Positions 8,713 to 16,083 of a stretch of DNA of 64,000 bases are shown here, in pieces. Origin of the DNA: Ekhidna sp051379705 (GTDB lineage: Bacteria; Bacteroidota; Bacteroidia; Cytophagales; Cyclobacteriaceae); the NCBI RefSeq assembly GCF_051379705.1, contig NZ_CP179868.1:2976001-3040000 (forward strand), written 5' to 3'. Within the stretch, counting starts at the first letter, position 1. Each line of letters begins with the position of its first letter. The translations under genes and the position numbers were made by a program. Below the pieces are notes generated by a model. The model did not search any database, had not been told where the DNA came from, and saw nothing but the letters and a program-made list of their open reading frames with translations.

Positions 8713-9674
8713 TTGATCCCTAAAGCTTTTAAAAGTTCCGATCTAAACTCGGCAACCGACGTAAATGGAATCATAAAAATATGAATGTGATAAGTGTTTA
8801 AATGATCATGTTCCTCTATCTCTGTTTTGATTAGCTCTTTGAATGTGGATACTTCTTTCTTTATAAGCTTAGTGAGTTCCTGACTAGTCATATGATTTGG
8901 TTTGTCTGGATAATTTTCACTATCAAAACCGACCATACAAAGTCCCCGATAGTTAACCTTATTAAAATTAGGATTGCCCTTATCAAAATAAGTCAATAAA
9001 GCTTCTACTAATTGCGTATCACTTAAATCCAAATTAGCAGAAATCAATTGTATATCTCTTTCCTGAGTTGATGTTGAGCTGTGTGGACTTAACAAGTAAT
9101 CTTTGATACTTTCAAAACATGCTTTGACACCGCTACTAACATTAGCATGCAACTTTGATTCCCCCCAATACAAGGCTAGTTGATTTGTAACAGGATCATA
9201 TTCGCCGTGAATTCCATCAACACCATGATAGTGCATTTGAGAGCTTGTTTTAAGTGGCATCTTGCATATCAACTGGGGTATTTTTAGAATTTCCTCAGCC
9301 AAAATATAAAGCAGTATTTCACCACCCTCACCTGTGTTTTTTAGATGTGTAAATAGACTAATTGCTTTTCTTTGCAATGCCAATAGAGATCCTGTTGAAG
9401 TGGAACTTCTGGCTTCTTCTATTTCTGATCGTGGTATTGAATAGTCGACAACTCTAGTTGCTATATACTCTATGAAATCCTTAGTTCTAGGTCGTCCATT
9501 ACCATCAAGCTCTACATGATAAAAATGAGATAATGCTTCCGTACCATCAACCTGATCATATATGGTAACCTCTTTAAGGACTGAGGAAATATCGAATAAA
9601 CTTGTTCTAACTAATTTCTCAATTAGATCATTTAAAATTTCTAAATCAAGCTCAAGAGCTGTGGCGTTTTGCAA
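8709..9674 (-). CDS. hamA: Hachiman anti-phage system nuclease HamA (DUF1837)
   Basis: A 321-residue protein with the DUF1837 signature. HYHGVDGIH (148-156) supplies Asp153 and YWGESKLH (169-176) supplies the E-x-K pair (Glu172, Lys174) of a PD-(D/E)XK-type nuclease active site; GEGGEILLYIL (116-126) supplies a further conserved Glu. All catalytic positions look intact. HamA is the effector nuclease of Hachiman and is held in check by the helicase HamB. The start is taken as TTG 9672-9674, because an in-frame stop lies at 9708-9710 and no ATG or GTG lies between. It is the first gene of the two-gene operon and overlaps hamB by 4 bp. Confidence 0.88.
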   Translation of the reverse strand: MQNATALELDLEILNDLIEKLVRTSLFDISSVLKEVTIYDQVDGTEALSHFYHVELDGNGRPRTKDFIEYIATRVVDYSIPRSEIEEARSSTSTGSLLALQRKAISLFTHLKNTGEGGEILLYILAEEILKIPQLICKMPLKTSSQMHYHGVDGIHGEYDPVTNQLALYWGESKLHANVSSGVKACFESIKDYLLSPHSSTSTQERDIQLISANLDLSDTQLVEALLTYFDKGNPNFNKVNYRGLCMVGFDSENYPDKPNHMTSQELTKLIKKEVSTFKELIKTEIEEHDHLNTYHIHIFMIPFTSVAEFRSELLKALGIK

Positions 9675-9834
9675 AATAATTACTAGTGATGAACATCTAG
9701 AAAGGTACTACAAATAACTGAATGTCGGGATTTGACAATTAATTATTTATGTTTTTAGGAAAATGTGCTAGCGCGCGTTTGCAACGCGTGCCCCAATTCC
9801 CCTCGCTACCGCAAGCTTGTAGCTTGTGCTCTAT

Positions 9835-9921
9835 CTCTGAAGATACCTGATCAAGTTAGGTATGACTGAATAGTTGATATTGCGCTCTGTCATGCCGTTC
9901 TCCGAAACGGCATCTTCAGAG
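9835..9921 (+). repeat. Solo double-hairpin repeat with perfect 10-bp terminal inverted repeats
   Basis: CTCTGAAGAT (9835-9844) and ATCTTCAGAG (9912-9921) form perfect 10-bp ends of an 87-bp copy of the same repeat found in the arrays. Inside are ATACCTGA TCAAG TTAGGTAT (one mismatch) and ATGCCGTTCTCCGAAACGGCAT. It lies 160 bp upstream of the hamA start. The rest of the hamA-hisC gap holds an AT-rich stretch, GCGCGCGTTTGCAACGCGT text near 9770, and GC-richer sequence at 9930-10050 that I cannot assign. Confidence 0.85.
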
Positions 9922-10055
9922 TGACTTTTTAATTTTTAGATAGCATCAGTTTATCAAGGCAAACCTCTTAGCCACTAGACGGGATGGGAGCGAACACGAA
10001 GTAAAGCGTACAGCGCGGATATCAGCGGAAGTGGAAAGGGAGGTGTTCTCTCCTG

Positions 10056-10111
10056 ATACCGCATCAAGTGCGGTATGACAGCATAGGAAGATCCCGGATC
10101 AAGTCCGGGAT
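10056..10111 (+). repeat. Two palindromes of the same family with different stems
   Basis: ATACCGCA TCAAG TGCGGTAT (10056-10076) and ATCCCGGA TCAAG TCCGGGAT (10091-10111) are both perfect 8-bp stems around the same TCAAG loop and are followed by GAC. The second sits 5 bp after the stop of the aminotransferase gene, where it could form an RNA hairpin at the 3' end of the transcript. Confidence 0.85.
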
Positions 10112-10116
10112 GACAA

Positions 10117-11211
10117 CTACGAGAGGACTTCACCCAGCGCTTCTACGCAATGCTGATTCTCTTCCGGCTTGCCTACAGATATGCGTATGCAGTGGCTGAT
10201 TGGGTCATAGAGAGGTCGTACAAGTACGCCACGCTGCATGAGCTTTTCAAAAATCTGCATCACTTCTTCCTTGTCTTTCCAGACGGTCATGATGAAGTTG
10301 GCGTATGAACGCACATACTTTATGCCTAGCCGATCAAACTCCTTGTAGAAGTATTTCAGCTGCTTGGTGTTGTTGTCGATGGTCTTCTTGAGAAATGCAG
10401 TGTCATTCAGTGCGCCCATGCCGGCGGCCTGCGCCATGGCGGTAGGCTCGAAGGTCAGCTTCACCTTGTTGAGTGCATCAATGATCTTTTCGTCTCCGAC
10501 ACCAAATCCCAGTCTCACCCCGGCGATACCGTACGCTTTGCTGAAAGTACGTAGGGTCAGGATGTTTGGATAGTTCATCTTCAGCGAGTCAGGGAAGTCC
10601 GGATGCAGCGCTTCGGAATATTCGAAGTAGGCTTCATCGATGATGACAAGGATATGATCAGGGACATGCTGCATGAAGCTGTCGAGCTCGGCTTGCGTAA
10701 TCATCGTGCCTGTCGGGTTATTCACGTTGGCGAGGTAAATCACCTTGGTGTTGCGATTGATCCGGCTCTTGATGGCCTCCAAGTCAAACTCATAGGTGGA
10801 AGTCATCGGCATGGCCACACATCTCACGTTGTTGATTTTCGCCCAATTATAAATGATCACAAAGCCACCTTCAGACGTTAAGAACTCGTCTTCTCCGGTG
10901 CAAACCGCACGTAGCGTTTGCATCAGCACAGATTCTGATCCATTTCCTACAAAGATCTGCTCAGGTTTCTTTCCGTATTTTTTTGCAAGCGCCTCCTTCA
11001 AGTCTCGGCTCACTGGGTCCGGATAGTAATTGATCGATTCATACGCGTCGATCACGGCTTTTTTGGACTTTGGCGAGTAGCCCAGCGTATTTTCATTGTT
11101 CCACAAAATGGCCACCTTTTCCCAGCCGTATTCTTCTTGTAGCTGTGGGATGGTCTTACCTGGCTGGTAGCTTCTAATTGCGGCGATATGATCAGGTATT
11201 TGTACGTTCAT
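10117..11211 (-). CDS. PLP-dependent aminotransferase, HisC-like (class I/II)
   Basis: A 364-residue fold-type I aminotransferase. NNPTG (164-168) and DEAY (192-195) bind PLP, TFSKAYG places the Schiff-base lysine at residue 225, and GVRLGFG provides a phosphate-binding Arg. The N-terminal NNENTLGYSP segment is a variant of the NENPYGPSP of histidinol-phosphate aminotransferases. The overall match is to HisC-type enzymes, but no other his gene is nearby, so it may act on an aromatic or another amino acid. The start ATG overlaps the lipoprotein stop by 1 nt (TAATG), making it the last gene of the minus-strand run. A palindrome follows immediately after its stop. Confidence 0.8.
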   Translation of the reverse strand: MNVQIPDHIAAIRSYQPGKTIPQLQEEYGWEKVAILWNNENTLGYSPKSKKAVIDAYESINYYPDPVSRDLKEALAKKYGKKPEQIFVGNGSESVLMQTLRAVCTGEDEFLTSEGGFVIIYNWAKINNVRCVAMPMTSTYEFDLEAIKSRINRNTKVIYLANVNNPTGTMITQAELDSFMQHVPDHILVIIDEAYFEYSEALHPDFPDSLKMNYPNILTLRTFSKAYGIAGVRLGFGVGDEKIIDALNKVKLTFEPTAMAQAAGMGALNDTAFLKKTIDNNTKQLKYFYKEFDRLGIKYVRSYANFIMTVWKDKEEVMQIFEKLMQRGVLVRPLYDPISHCIRISVGKPEENQHCVEALGEVLS

Positions 11212-11834
11212 TAGTAGCTTATTGTAATTGATACTGTGTCTTGAGCCAGCAGCTCTATTTCTTCTTCAAAATCTTGATTGTCTTTATACCAAACAACTTT
11301 GATTGGTGTCTTTGTTTTAAAAAGTTTTTTGATGCCTACCTGAACCTCATCAGAATCTTGGAAAGCCAATCTATTGAAAAATGAAAAGGGAATTTCGTCA
11401 TTAAACAAGCTAACGTTAAATCCATAGTTGTCAGCTCCTCCAGCTGGGTTAACTATGACTTTAATATAGGCATCTTCATAAGCGATTAGCGTGTCATAGT
11501 TTGGAGGGTTGTTTTGATAGGCAATGAGAAATTCAGTAGGTGCTTCGATTTCAAAACCTTCCGCTTTGGCACTGTAGTTATATGCGAGTATTGTATCGCT
11601 TTGTTCGGGGTTGAAATAAAACCTACCTTCATTATCGGTTGTGGTAGTTCCTGAAAAAATCAGATCGGTAGGAGAATTTTTGGCGCTCATGATAACCTCA
11701 ATTCCGGCTAAAGGCCTTTCTGTTGCATATTCATAAACGATTCCTGAAAAATCACTTGAAATACTCGTATCTACTTTACTGCATGAGAGCATTACTAAGG
11801 ACAAAAAAGTAAGGATGACTAGTTGATTTTTCAT
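11211..11834 (-). CDS. Lipoprotein with CarboxypepD_reg-like N-domain
   Basis: A 207-residue lipoprotein, taking ATG 11832-11834 as the start so that MKNQLVILTFLSLVMLSC forms a lipoprotein signal with Cys18. Upstream in-frame codons exist but would spoil the signal peptide. Residues 30-90 (SGIVYEYATERPLAGIEV ... TTTDNEGRFYF) look like the carboxypeptidase-regulatory-like beta-sandwich common in Bacteroidota surface proteins. The remainder is beta-rich and unrecognised. It lies between paaI and the aminotransferase and overlaps the latter by 1 nt, so it is probably cotranscribed with them. Its function is unknown. Confidence 0.75.
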   Translation of the reverse strand: MKNQLVILTFLSLVMLSCSKVDTSISSDFSGIVYEYATERPLAGIEVIMSAKNSPTDLIFSGTTTTDNEGRFYFNPEQSDTILAYNYSAKAEGFEIEAPTEFLIAYQNNPPNYDTLIAYEDAYIKVIVNPAGGADNYGFNVSLFNDEIPFSFFNRLAFQDSDEVQVGIKKLFKTKTPIKVVWYKDNQDFEEEIELLAQDTVSITISY

Positions 11835-11845
11835 CTTGATATTAA

Positions 11846-12256
11846 TTATACTTTCCATTCTTCTTGTTTTCGAAAAACCACTCCTTTAAACAATCCAACA
11901 AGCTCTTCTCCCCGTGTGACACGCACAATGTACTGTCCCAAACTCTTCGAGGTGCTTTCTTTTTCTGCTGTGGCGATGAGCTCGTCACCTTCAAAAATAG
12001 GTTTGATGTGATTGATGGAGGTCTCGATGGAGACAGCTTTTTGTCCATGCGAATTGGATGCAAAGGCAAAAGCGGAATCGGCGAGTGAAAAAGAGATGCC
12101 TCCATGTGCCACGAGATGGCCATTGAGCATTTCATTTCTAACCGTCATCTTGATTTTAGCAAACCCTTCTTTTACTTCCAGAACTTCAATACCCAGCCAT
12201 TGACTAAAGGTGTCTTTGGCCATCATCTCGGATACTATTTTATTCGCTTTGCTCAT
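11846..12256 (-). CDS. paaI: Hotdog-fold acyl-CoA thioesterase PaaI
   Basis: A 136-residue single-domain hotdog thioesterase. NGHLVAHGGISFSLADSAFA carries the HGG and the catalytic Asp of the PaaI family. PaaI hydrolyses ring-hydroxylated phenylacetyl-CoA and related thioesters, clearing dead-end CoA esters from the phenylacetate pathway. It sits directly after paaH in a paa gene run, which supports the specific name. It is separated from paaH by a 92-bp palindromic element and from the lipoprotein start by 11 bp. Confidence 0.85.
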   Translation of the reverse strand: MSKANKIVSEMMAKDTFSQWLGIEVLEVKEGFAKIKMTVRNEMLNGHLVAHGGISFSLADSAFAFASNSHGQKAVSIETSINHIKPIFEGDELIATAEKESTSKSLGQYIVRVTRGEELVGLFKGVVFRKQEEWKV

Positions 12257-12266
12257 TTTTTCTAAA

Positions 12267-12358
12267 CGTCACTCCGAGGGTTGAGATGAAGTCGAAAGCC
12301 GAAGGAGTCCCCAATTAGTGGGATTCCAGCACCCTCATTCTTCAGGTTCGGAATGACG
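12267..12358. repeat. 92-bp palindromic intergenic element between paaH and paaI
   Basis: The ends CGTCACTCCGA and TCGGAATGACG are inverted repeats (10 of 11 match). An inner TCCC...GGGA hairpin (TCCCCAATTAGTGGGA) lies between. It fills nearly the whole paaH-paaI gap. Only one copy was seen in the window, so its status as a dispersed repeat is inferred from its structure. Confidence 0.6.
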
Positions 12359-12366
12359 ATAATAAT

Positions 12367-13524
12367 TTAATAAAACCTTTGCTTTTTTGATTTCATTCTT
12401 CTCAGCAGTGGGCTGCATCGGTAGCGATCTTCTCGGTATTCATCATAAAGAAGATCCAGTTGCTCCACACACCAATCGATGCCTTTCTCATCTGCCCATT
12501 TGAGTAAACCTTTTGGGTAGTTAACTCCTTTGGTCATGGCCGTATCAATGTCTTCTCGGCTGGCAATATTCAAGAAGAGTGCGTCGGCAGCCTCATTGAT
12601 GAGCATCACCAATGCTCGATTGAGGATTTTATGACCTAGCTCTTCGTCTTTGGTAGGCTCTGGCTTTGTTGCTCCTTCGGCATAGTCGTAATATCCGCGT
12701 CCGGATTTGCGTCCAAGAAATCCGGCTTCTGACATGCGCTTTTGTGTAAACGATGGTCGGTAGCGTGGATCGTAGAAAAAGGATTGAAAGACGGTTTCTG
12801 TTACCGTATAGTTGATGTCATTTCCGATGAAGTCCATCAGCTCGAATGGTCCCATTCGGAAGCCACCGAGCTCTTTCATGGCCCAATCGATGGTGGCAAA
12901 GTCAGCGATACCTTCTTCATACATGCGCAGGGATTCTCCATAAAACGGACGTGCCACACGATTTACAATGAATCCGGGAGTGTCTTTGGCGAGCACAGTT
13001 AGTTTCTTCCAGCTATCCACCCAATCTTTTGCTTGCTTAGTTGTCTCCTCAGCGGTCTGTACGGCTGGGATAATTTCTACCAATGGCATCAATGGTGCCG
13101 GATTGAAGAAATGTATGCCTACAAATCGAGCAGGATTTTCCAAAGAGGCACCAATGGAAGCAAGCGAAAGCGAGCTGGTATTTGACGCGATGATCGTGTC
13201 TTCACGTACGATCTTCTCTACTGCCGCGAAGACCTTCCTCTTGATGTCTATATTCTCTACGATCGCCTCAATCACCAAGTCTGAATTCTCAAAGTACTGC
13301 TGATCATCGGTAAAGTCTATTCTTCTCAGGATTTTATCGGCTGTCTCCTGATCGATCTTTTCTTTCTCGACCAATCGGTTCATCACTTTTACCAAACTGG
13401 CGGAAGACTTTTCCAAGATCTCAGTGTTGGTATCGTTGATCACCACATCCCAGCCGGCCGTGGCTGCAACTTGTGCTATTCCGGTACCCATGGTGCCGGC
13501 TCCTATCACGCTTAACTTTGGCAT
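12367..13524 (-). CDS. paaH: 3-hydroxyacyl-CoA dehydrogenase PaaH
   Basis: A 385-residue NAD-dependent 3-hydroxyacyl-CoA dehydrogenase. The N-terminal Rossmann fold opens with VIGAGTMGTGIAQVA. ASNTSSLS and the catalytic His of GIHFFNPAPLMPLVEII follow, then KDTPGFIVNRV and the C-terminal helical domain with FLGRKSGRGYYDY. In the phenylacetate pathway PaaH oxidises 3-hydroxyadipyl-CoA to 3-oxoadipyl-CoA. Length and motifs match a monofunctional enzyme without a fused hydratase. The start ATG overlaps the paaG stop (TAATG), so the two are coupled. Confidence 0.9.
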   Translation of the reverse strand: MPKLSVIGAGTMGTGIAQVAATAGWDVVINDTNTEILEKSSASLVKVMNRLVEKEKIDQETADKILRRIDFTDDQQYFENSDLVIEAIVENIDIKRKVFAAVEKIVREDTIIASNTSSLSLASIGASLENPARFVGIHFFNPAPLMPLVEIIPAVQTAEETTKQAKDWVDSWKKLTVLAKDTPGFIVNRVARPFYGESLRMYEEGIADFATIDWAMKELGGFRMGPFELMDFIGNDINYTVTETVFQSFFYDPRYRPSFTQKRMSEAGFLGRKSGRGYYDYAEGATKPEPTKDEELGHKILNRALVMLINEAADALFLNIASREDIDTAMTKGVNYPKGLLKWADEKGIDWCVEQLDLLYDEYREDRYRCSPLLRRMKSKKQRFY

Positions 13525-14303
13525 TATTCTCCTTTAAATTCTGGTTTTCGTTTCTCGATGAAGGCATTCACACCTTCTTTGTAGTCGTGTGTTTCGGTGG
13601 CTTTAAACTGCCATTCTTTCTCCAACTTCAGCTGCTGATCCAAATCATTAACAAAAGATTGATTCAACAAATGCTTGGTGTAGGCTAAGCCTTTGGTAGG
13701 CATGATGGCAAGCTTTTGAGCCACAGCTTCTGCTTCATCCATAAAGGTATCGTCGCTCGCTACTTTATAGATCATTCCCATTTGCTCGGCGTCTTTAGCG
13801 GATACTTTGTCTCCCAGCATCATGAGTGCAGATGCTTTTCCAAATCCAATGATTCGCGGTAGCATAAATGTTCCGCCACTGTCTGGCACCAATCCAATCT
13901 TACTGAATGCCTGGATAAATGCGGCAGACTCTGTAGCTACCACCACATCGCAAGCCAGGGCAATGTTTGCTCCGGCACCGGCAGCCACTCCATTTACAGC
14001 TGCTATGATTGGCTTTTCTATGCTTCGAAGTTGTCTAATGATGGGGTTGTAGTGCTCGTCTACAATCTGCTCTATTTCAAGTCCATTGTCAGCAATGGCC
14101 TCCTGCAGATCCTGACCGGCACAGAATGCTTTTCCATTTCCGGTCAGCATGATGGCTCGAATGCTGGAATCTTTTGCGTATTCATCCAGTGCTTCTTTCA
14201 CGGCTAGTGCAAGCTCTTTATTGAAGCTGTTGAAGACATCCGGACGGTTGAAGGTTAGGATGCCTAGATTGTCTTTTTGGGTTATTTGAAGGGTGTTTGA
14301 CAT
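13524..14303 (-). CDS. paaG: 1,2-epoxyphenylacetyl-CoA isomerase / enoyl-CoA hydratase family PaaG
   Basis: A 259-residue crotonase-fold protein taking ATG 14301-14303 (MSNTLQITQKDNLG); a longer frame to 14381 starts in the repeat-like spacer and lacks family similarity. AFCAGQDL and NGVAAGAGANIALACD form the oxyanion hole. GLVPDSGGTFMLPR is typical of PaaG, which isomerises ring-1,2-epoxyphenylacetyl-CoA to the oxepin. The alternative is a general enoyl-CoA hydratase such as PaaF, but the DSGGT sequence and position beside paaD and paaH favour PaaG. It overlaps paaH by 1 nt. Confidence 0.87.
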   Translation of the reverse strand: MSNTLQITQKDNLGILTFNRPDVFNSFNKELALAVKEALDEYAKDSSIRAIMLTGNGKAFCAGQDLQEAIADNGLEIEQIVDEHYNPIIRQLRSIEKPIIAAVNGVAAGAGANIALACDVVVATESAAFIQAFSKIGLVPDSGGTFMLPRIIGFGKASALMMLGDKVSAKDAEQMGMIYKVASDDTFMDEAEAVAQKLAIMPTKGLAYTKHLLNQSFVNDLDQQLKLEKEWQFKATETHDYKEGVNAFIEKRKPEFKGE

Positions 14304-14476
14304 TTGGATAATGTTTGGATTGGCGAAGTTAAGAGATTTGATGTTTTTCCACTTAGGCCGGGGAGGCCATTCCTTTTCCATCGATGAAAAGGAATCAAAA
14401 ATCTAGGCAAAATCAATCCAGCTTACTCGCCAGGCCTACACGTGATTTTGCCAGAGCTCGCTTGACGCGAGCGAGC
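14304..14476. repeat. Spacer with nested inverted repeats between paaD and paaG
   Basis: Three inverted repeats fill 173 bp: ATTCCTTTT/AAAAGGAAT (14369-14377/14387-14395), GGCAAAATCA/TGATTTTGCC (14406-14415/14443-14452) and AGCTCGCT/AGCGAGCT (14455-14462/14470-14477). The last one reaches the paaD stop codon. The composition is GC-richer than the surrounding gaps. It resembles an inserted intergenic element, but no second copy lies in the window. Confidence 0.55.
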
Positions 14477-14938
14477 TTAGTGACACTTAAAGTAATCAAA
14501 TGGCTCCAGGCAATCGTTGCATTTGAATAGTGACTTGCAGGCTGTAGAGCCGAATTCACTGATTAATTGCGTGTTTTTAGAACCACATTGTGGGCATTCA
14601 ATATCTTCCGGATTGGTTGGGTTGGGTGGAGCTATGCCGTACTCCTTGAGCTTTCTTTTTCCTTCTTCACTCATCCATTCGGTCGTCCAGGCAGGTGATA
14701 ACACAGTTGTGATCTTGAATTCATTTATGCCTTTCTTCTTTAAGGCATTGTTGATTTCTTTCTCAATCTCCAGCATGGCCGGACAGCCGGAATAGGTTGG
14801 AGTAATGATGACTTCAAGGGAATCTCCATCGACGATTACATCTCTGACTATGCCTAAGTCAATGACAGAAATCACTGGAATTTCCGGATCGGTGACAGTT
14901 TGAAGTAAATCGAGAATATAATCTTTATCAATTACCAT
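14477..14938 (-). CDS. paaD: Phenylacetyl-CoA epoxidase maturation subunit PaaD
   Basis: A 153-residue protein with an N-terminal DUF59 (MIP18-like) domain (LLQTVTDPEIPVISVIDLGI, PTYSGCPAM) and a C-terminal zinc-ribbon-like segment (CPQCGSKN ... CKSLFKCNDCLEPFDYFKCH). PaaD is needed for the phenylacetyl-CoA monooxygenase complex, probably for iron-sulfur or di-iron assembly. Its start overlaps the GNAT gene stop by 1 nt. In most clusters paaD follows paaC directly; here two other genes sit between them. Confidence 0.92.
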   Translation of the reverse strand: MVIDKDYILDLLQTVTDPEIPVISVIDLGIVRDVIVDGDSLEVIITPTYSGCPAMLEIEKEINNALKKKGINEFKITTVLSPAWTTEWMSEEGKRKLKEYGIAPPNPTNPEDIECPQCGSKNTQLISEFGSTACKSLFKCNDCLEPFDYFKCH

Positions 14939-15702
14939 TAGACAAATTCGTAATACGTGGTGTAATCCTTAAACCCAAACTTCTTATAAATGTTAAGCCC
15001 ATCTTCTGTTCCTTGAAGAATGGCTGTTTTATAGCCTAACTCCTTTGCTATATTTAATGCGAAAGTTAGCAAGGTGGTTCCAATTCCCATTCCTCGATAA
15101 GCCTCCAGTGTTGCAAACCCATAGAACCCGACGGTATCCGAATTGGTTGGAAATAGCTCCACACAAGAAACTGGCCGATCTTCGTGATAATATATGTAGA
15201 GTTTGATGTTATTGTTAGGATCAAGGTAGTGCTTGGCTGTCCGATTGTAGTAGTCAATTACATTCTGATCGGTAGGAGACCAATTCTCTGCAATGACGCG
15301 AGAATAGATAGCCAGCGATTCTCCATCATTTACCTGTCTGATGTTTAGATGATTTATATTTTCTACGTATTGATAGTGCTTAAACTGCATGGCCATTCCA
15401 ACCTCGCTGGCCTGTTCTTCTATGTTTAGTTCTTTGAACAACATCTGAGTGTTTGAACTCAAATTTTCCTTGTTTATCCAAATGCAATAATCCAGATTCC
15501 GAGATTGAAAGTGAGCAAGTGCCTGGCTGAGCTCTTCTTTTGTCAGCTCTGGATGGTGGATGTAGATAATGTTGAAGGTGTCGCATGAAAGCCCACTGTC
15601 TACATAGGTGAGATGTGCCAGATGGTACACATTCATGGCATCATTCAAATCAGGAACTTTTGAGGCGTGTTGAAGGAAATTGTCAGAAATAAGCTCTAGC
15701 AT
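14938..15702 (-). CDS. GNAT-family N-acetyltransferase inside the paa operon
   Basis: A 254-residue protein, start ATG 15700-15702 in an ATGA overlap with the VOC gene. The C-terminal GNAT domain is clear: GFATLEAYRGMGIGTTLLTFA gives the acetyl-CoA-binding R-G-x-G-x-G/A loop, and LNIYKKFGFKDY is the closing strand. The N-terminal half is a divergent, GNAT-like or unknown domain. The substrate is unknown. Very tight coupling to its neighbours on both sides makes it a genuine operon member, perhaps in detoxification or CoA-ester handling (inference). Confidence 0.8.
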   Translation of the reverse strand: MLELISDNFLQHASKVPDLNDAMNVYHLAHLTYVDSGLSCDTFNIIYIHHPELTKEELSQALAHFQSRNLDYCIWINKENLSSNTQMLFKELNIEEQASEVGMAMQFKHYQYVENINHLNIRQVNDGESLAIYSRVIAENWSPTDQNVIDYYNRTAKHYLDPNNNIKLYIYYHEDRPVSCVELFPTNSDTVGFYGFATLEAYRGMGIGTTLLTFALNIAKELGYKTAILQGTEDGLNIYKKFGFKDYTTYYEFV

Positions 15703-16082
15703 CAGTTTTTCTTTCTCCAAGGTGGATTCTTTCTATTCTCGTCTGCTTTGAATAAGATCAAATGATTCCAGTCAGGATCAAAAACATGCGCTTCTCTCCA
15801 AAGCCATTCTTTGTCATTAGGCATCTCAGCAAATTCAACGCCATTGTTCACCAGCATTTCTACTTGCTCGTCGAGATTATCACATTCGAAATAGATAATC
15901 GGAGCATTGCCAGTAGCAATATCATCAGTATAGTGAATGGAAAAGGTAGAATCACCCTCAGGGCATTCAAATCTTGCATATTTATCGTGGGTGTGAACAA
16001 TCAATTTAAAACCTAGCTTCTCATAAAATGGGATGGCTTTCAGCACATCACGAGAAGGCACGGTCACTTGATTGAGATTCAT
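15702..16082 (-). CDS. VOC-superfamily (glyoxalase-like) protein inside the paa operon
   Basis: A 126-residue vicinal-oxygen-chelate fold protein. It starts MNLNQVTVPSRDVLKAIPFYEKLGFKL and ends with a strand typical of the family (REAHVFDPDWNHLILF). Single-domain members work as metal-dependent lyases or dioxygenases, or as binding proteins. Its stop overlaps the GNAT start, and its start lies 1 nt after the paaC stop. A role in handling reactive phenylacetate intermediates is possible but is only inferred from position. Confidence 0.82.
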   Translation of the reverse strand: MNLNQVTVPSRDVLKAIPFYEKLGFKLIVHTHDKYARFECPEGDSTFSIHYTDDIATGNAPIIYFECDNLDEQVEMLVNNGVEFAEMPNDKEWLWREAHVFDPDWNHLILFKADENRKNPPWRKKN

Positions 16083-16083
16083 C

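Noticed and set aside
9930..10050. GC-richer stretch resembling an RNA gene or transposon end
   Set aside because: No cloverleaf, no reading frame and no inverted ends found; left unassigned.
14304..14381. Extended PaaG start with 26 extra residues
   Set aside because: The extension is encoded by the palindromic spacer; crotonase-family proteins start close to the internal MSNTLQ.
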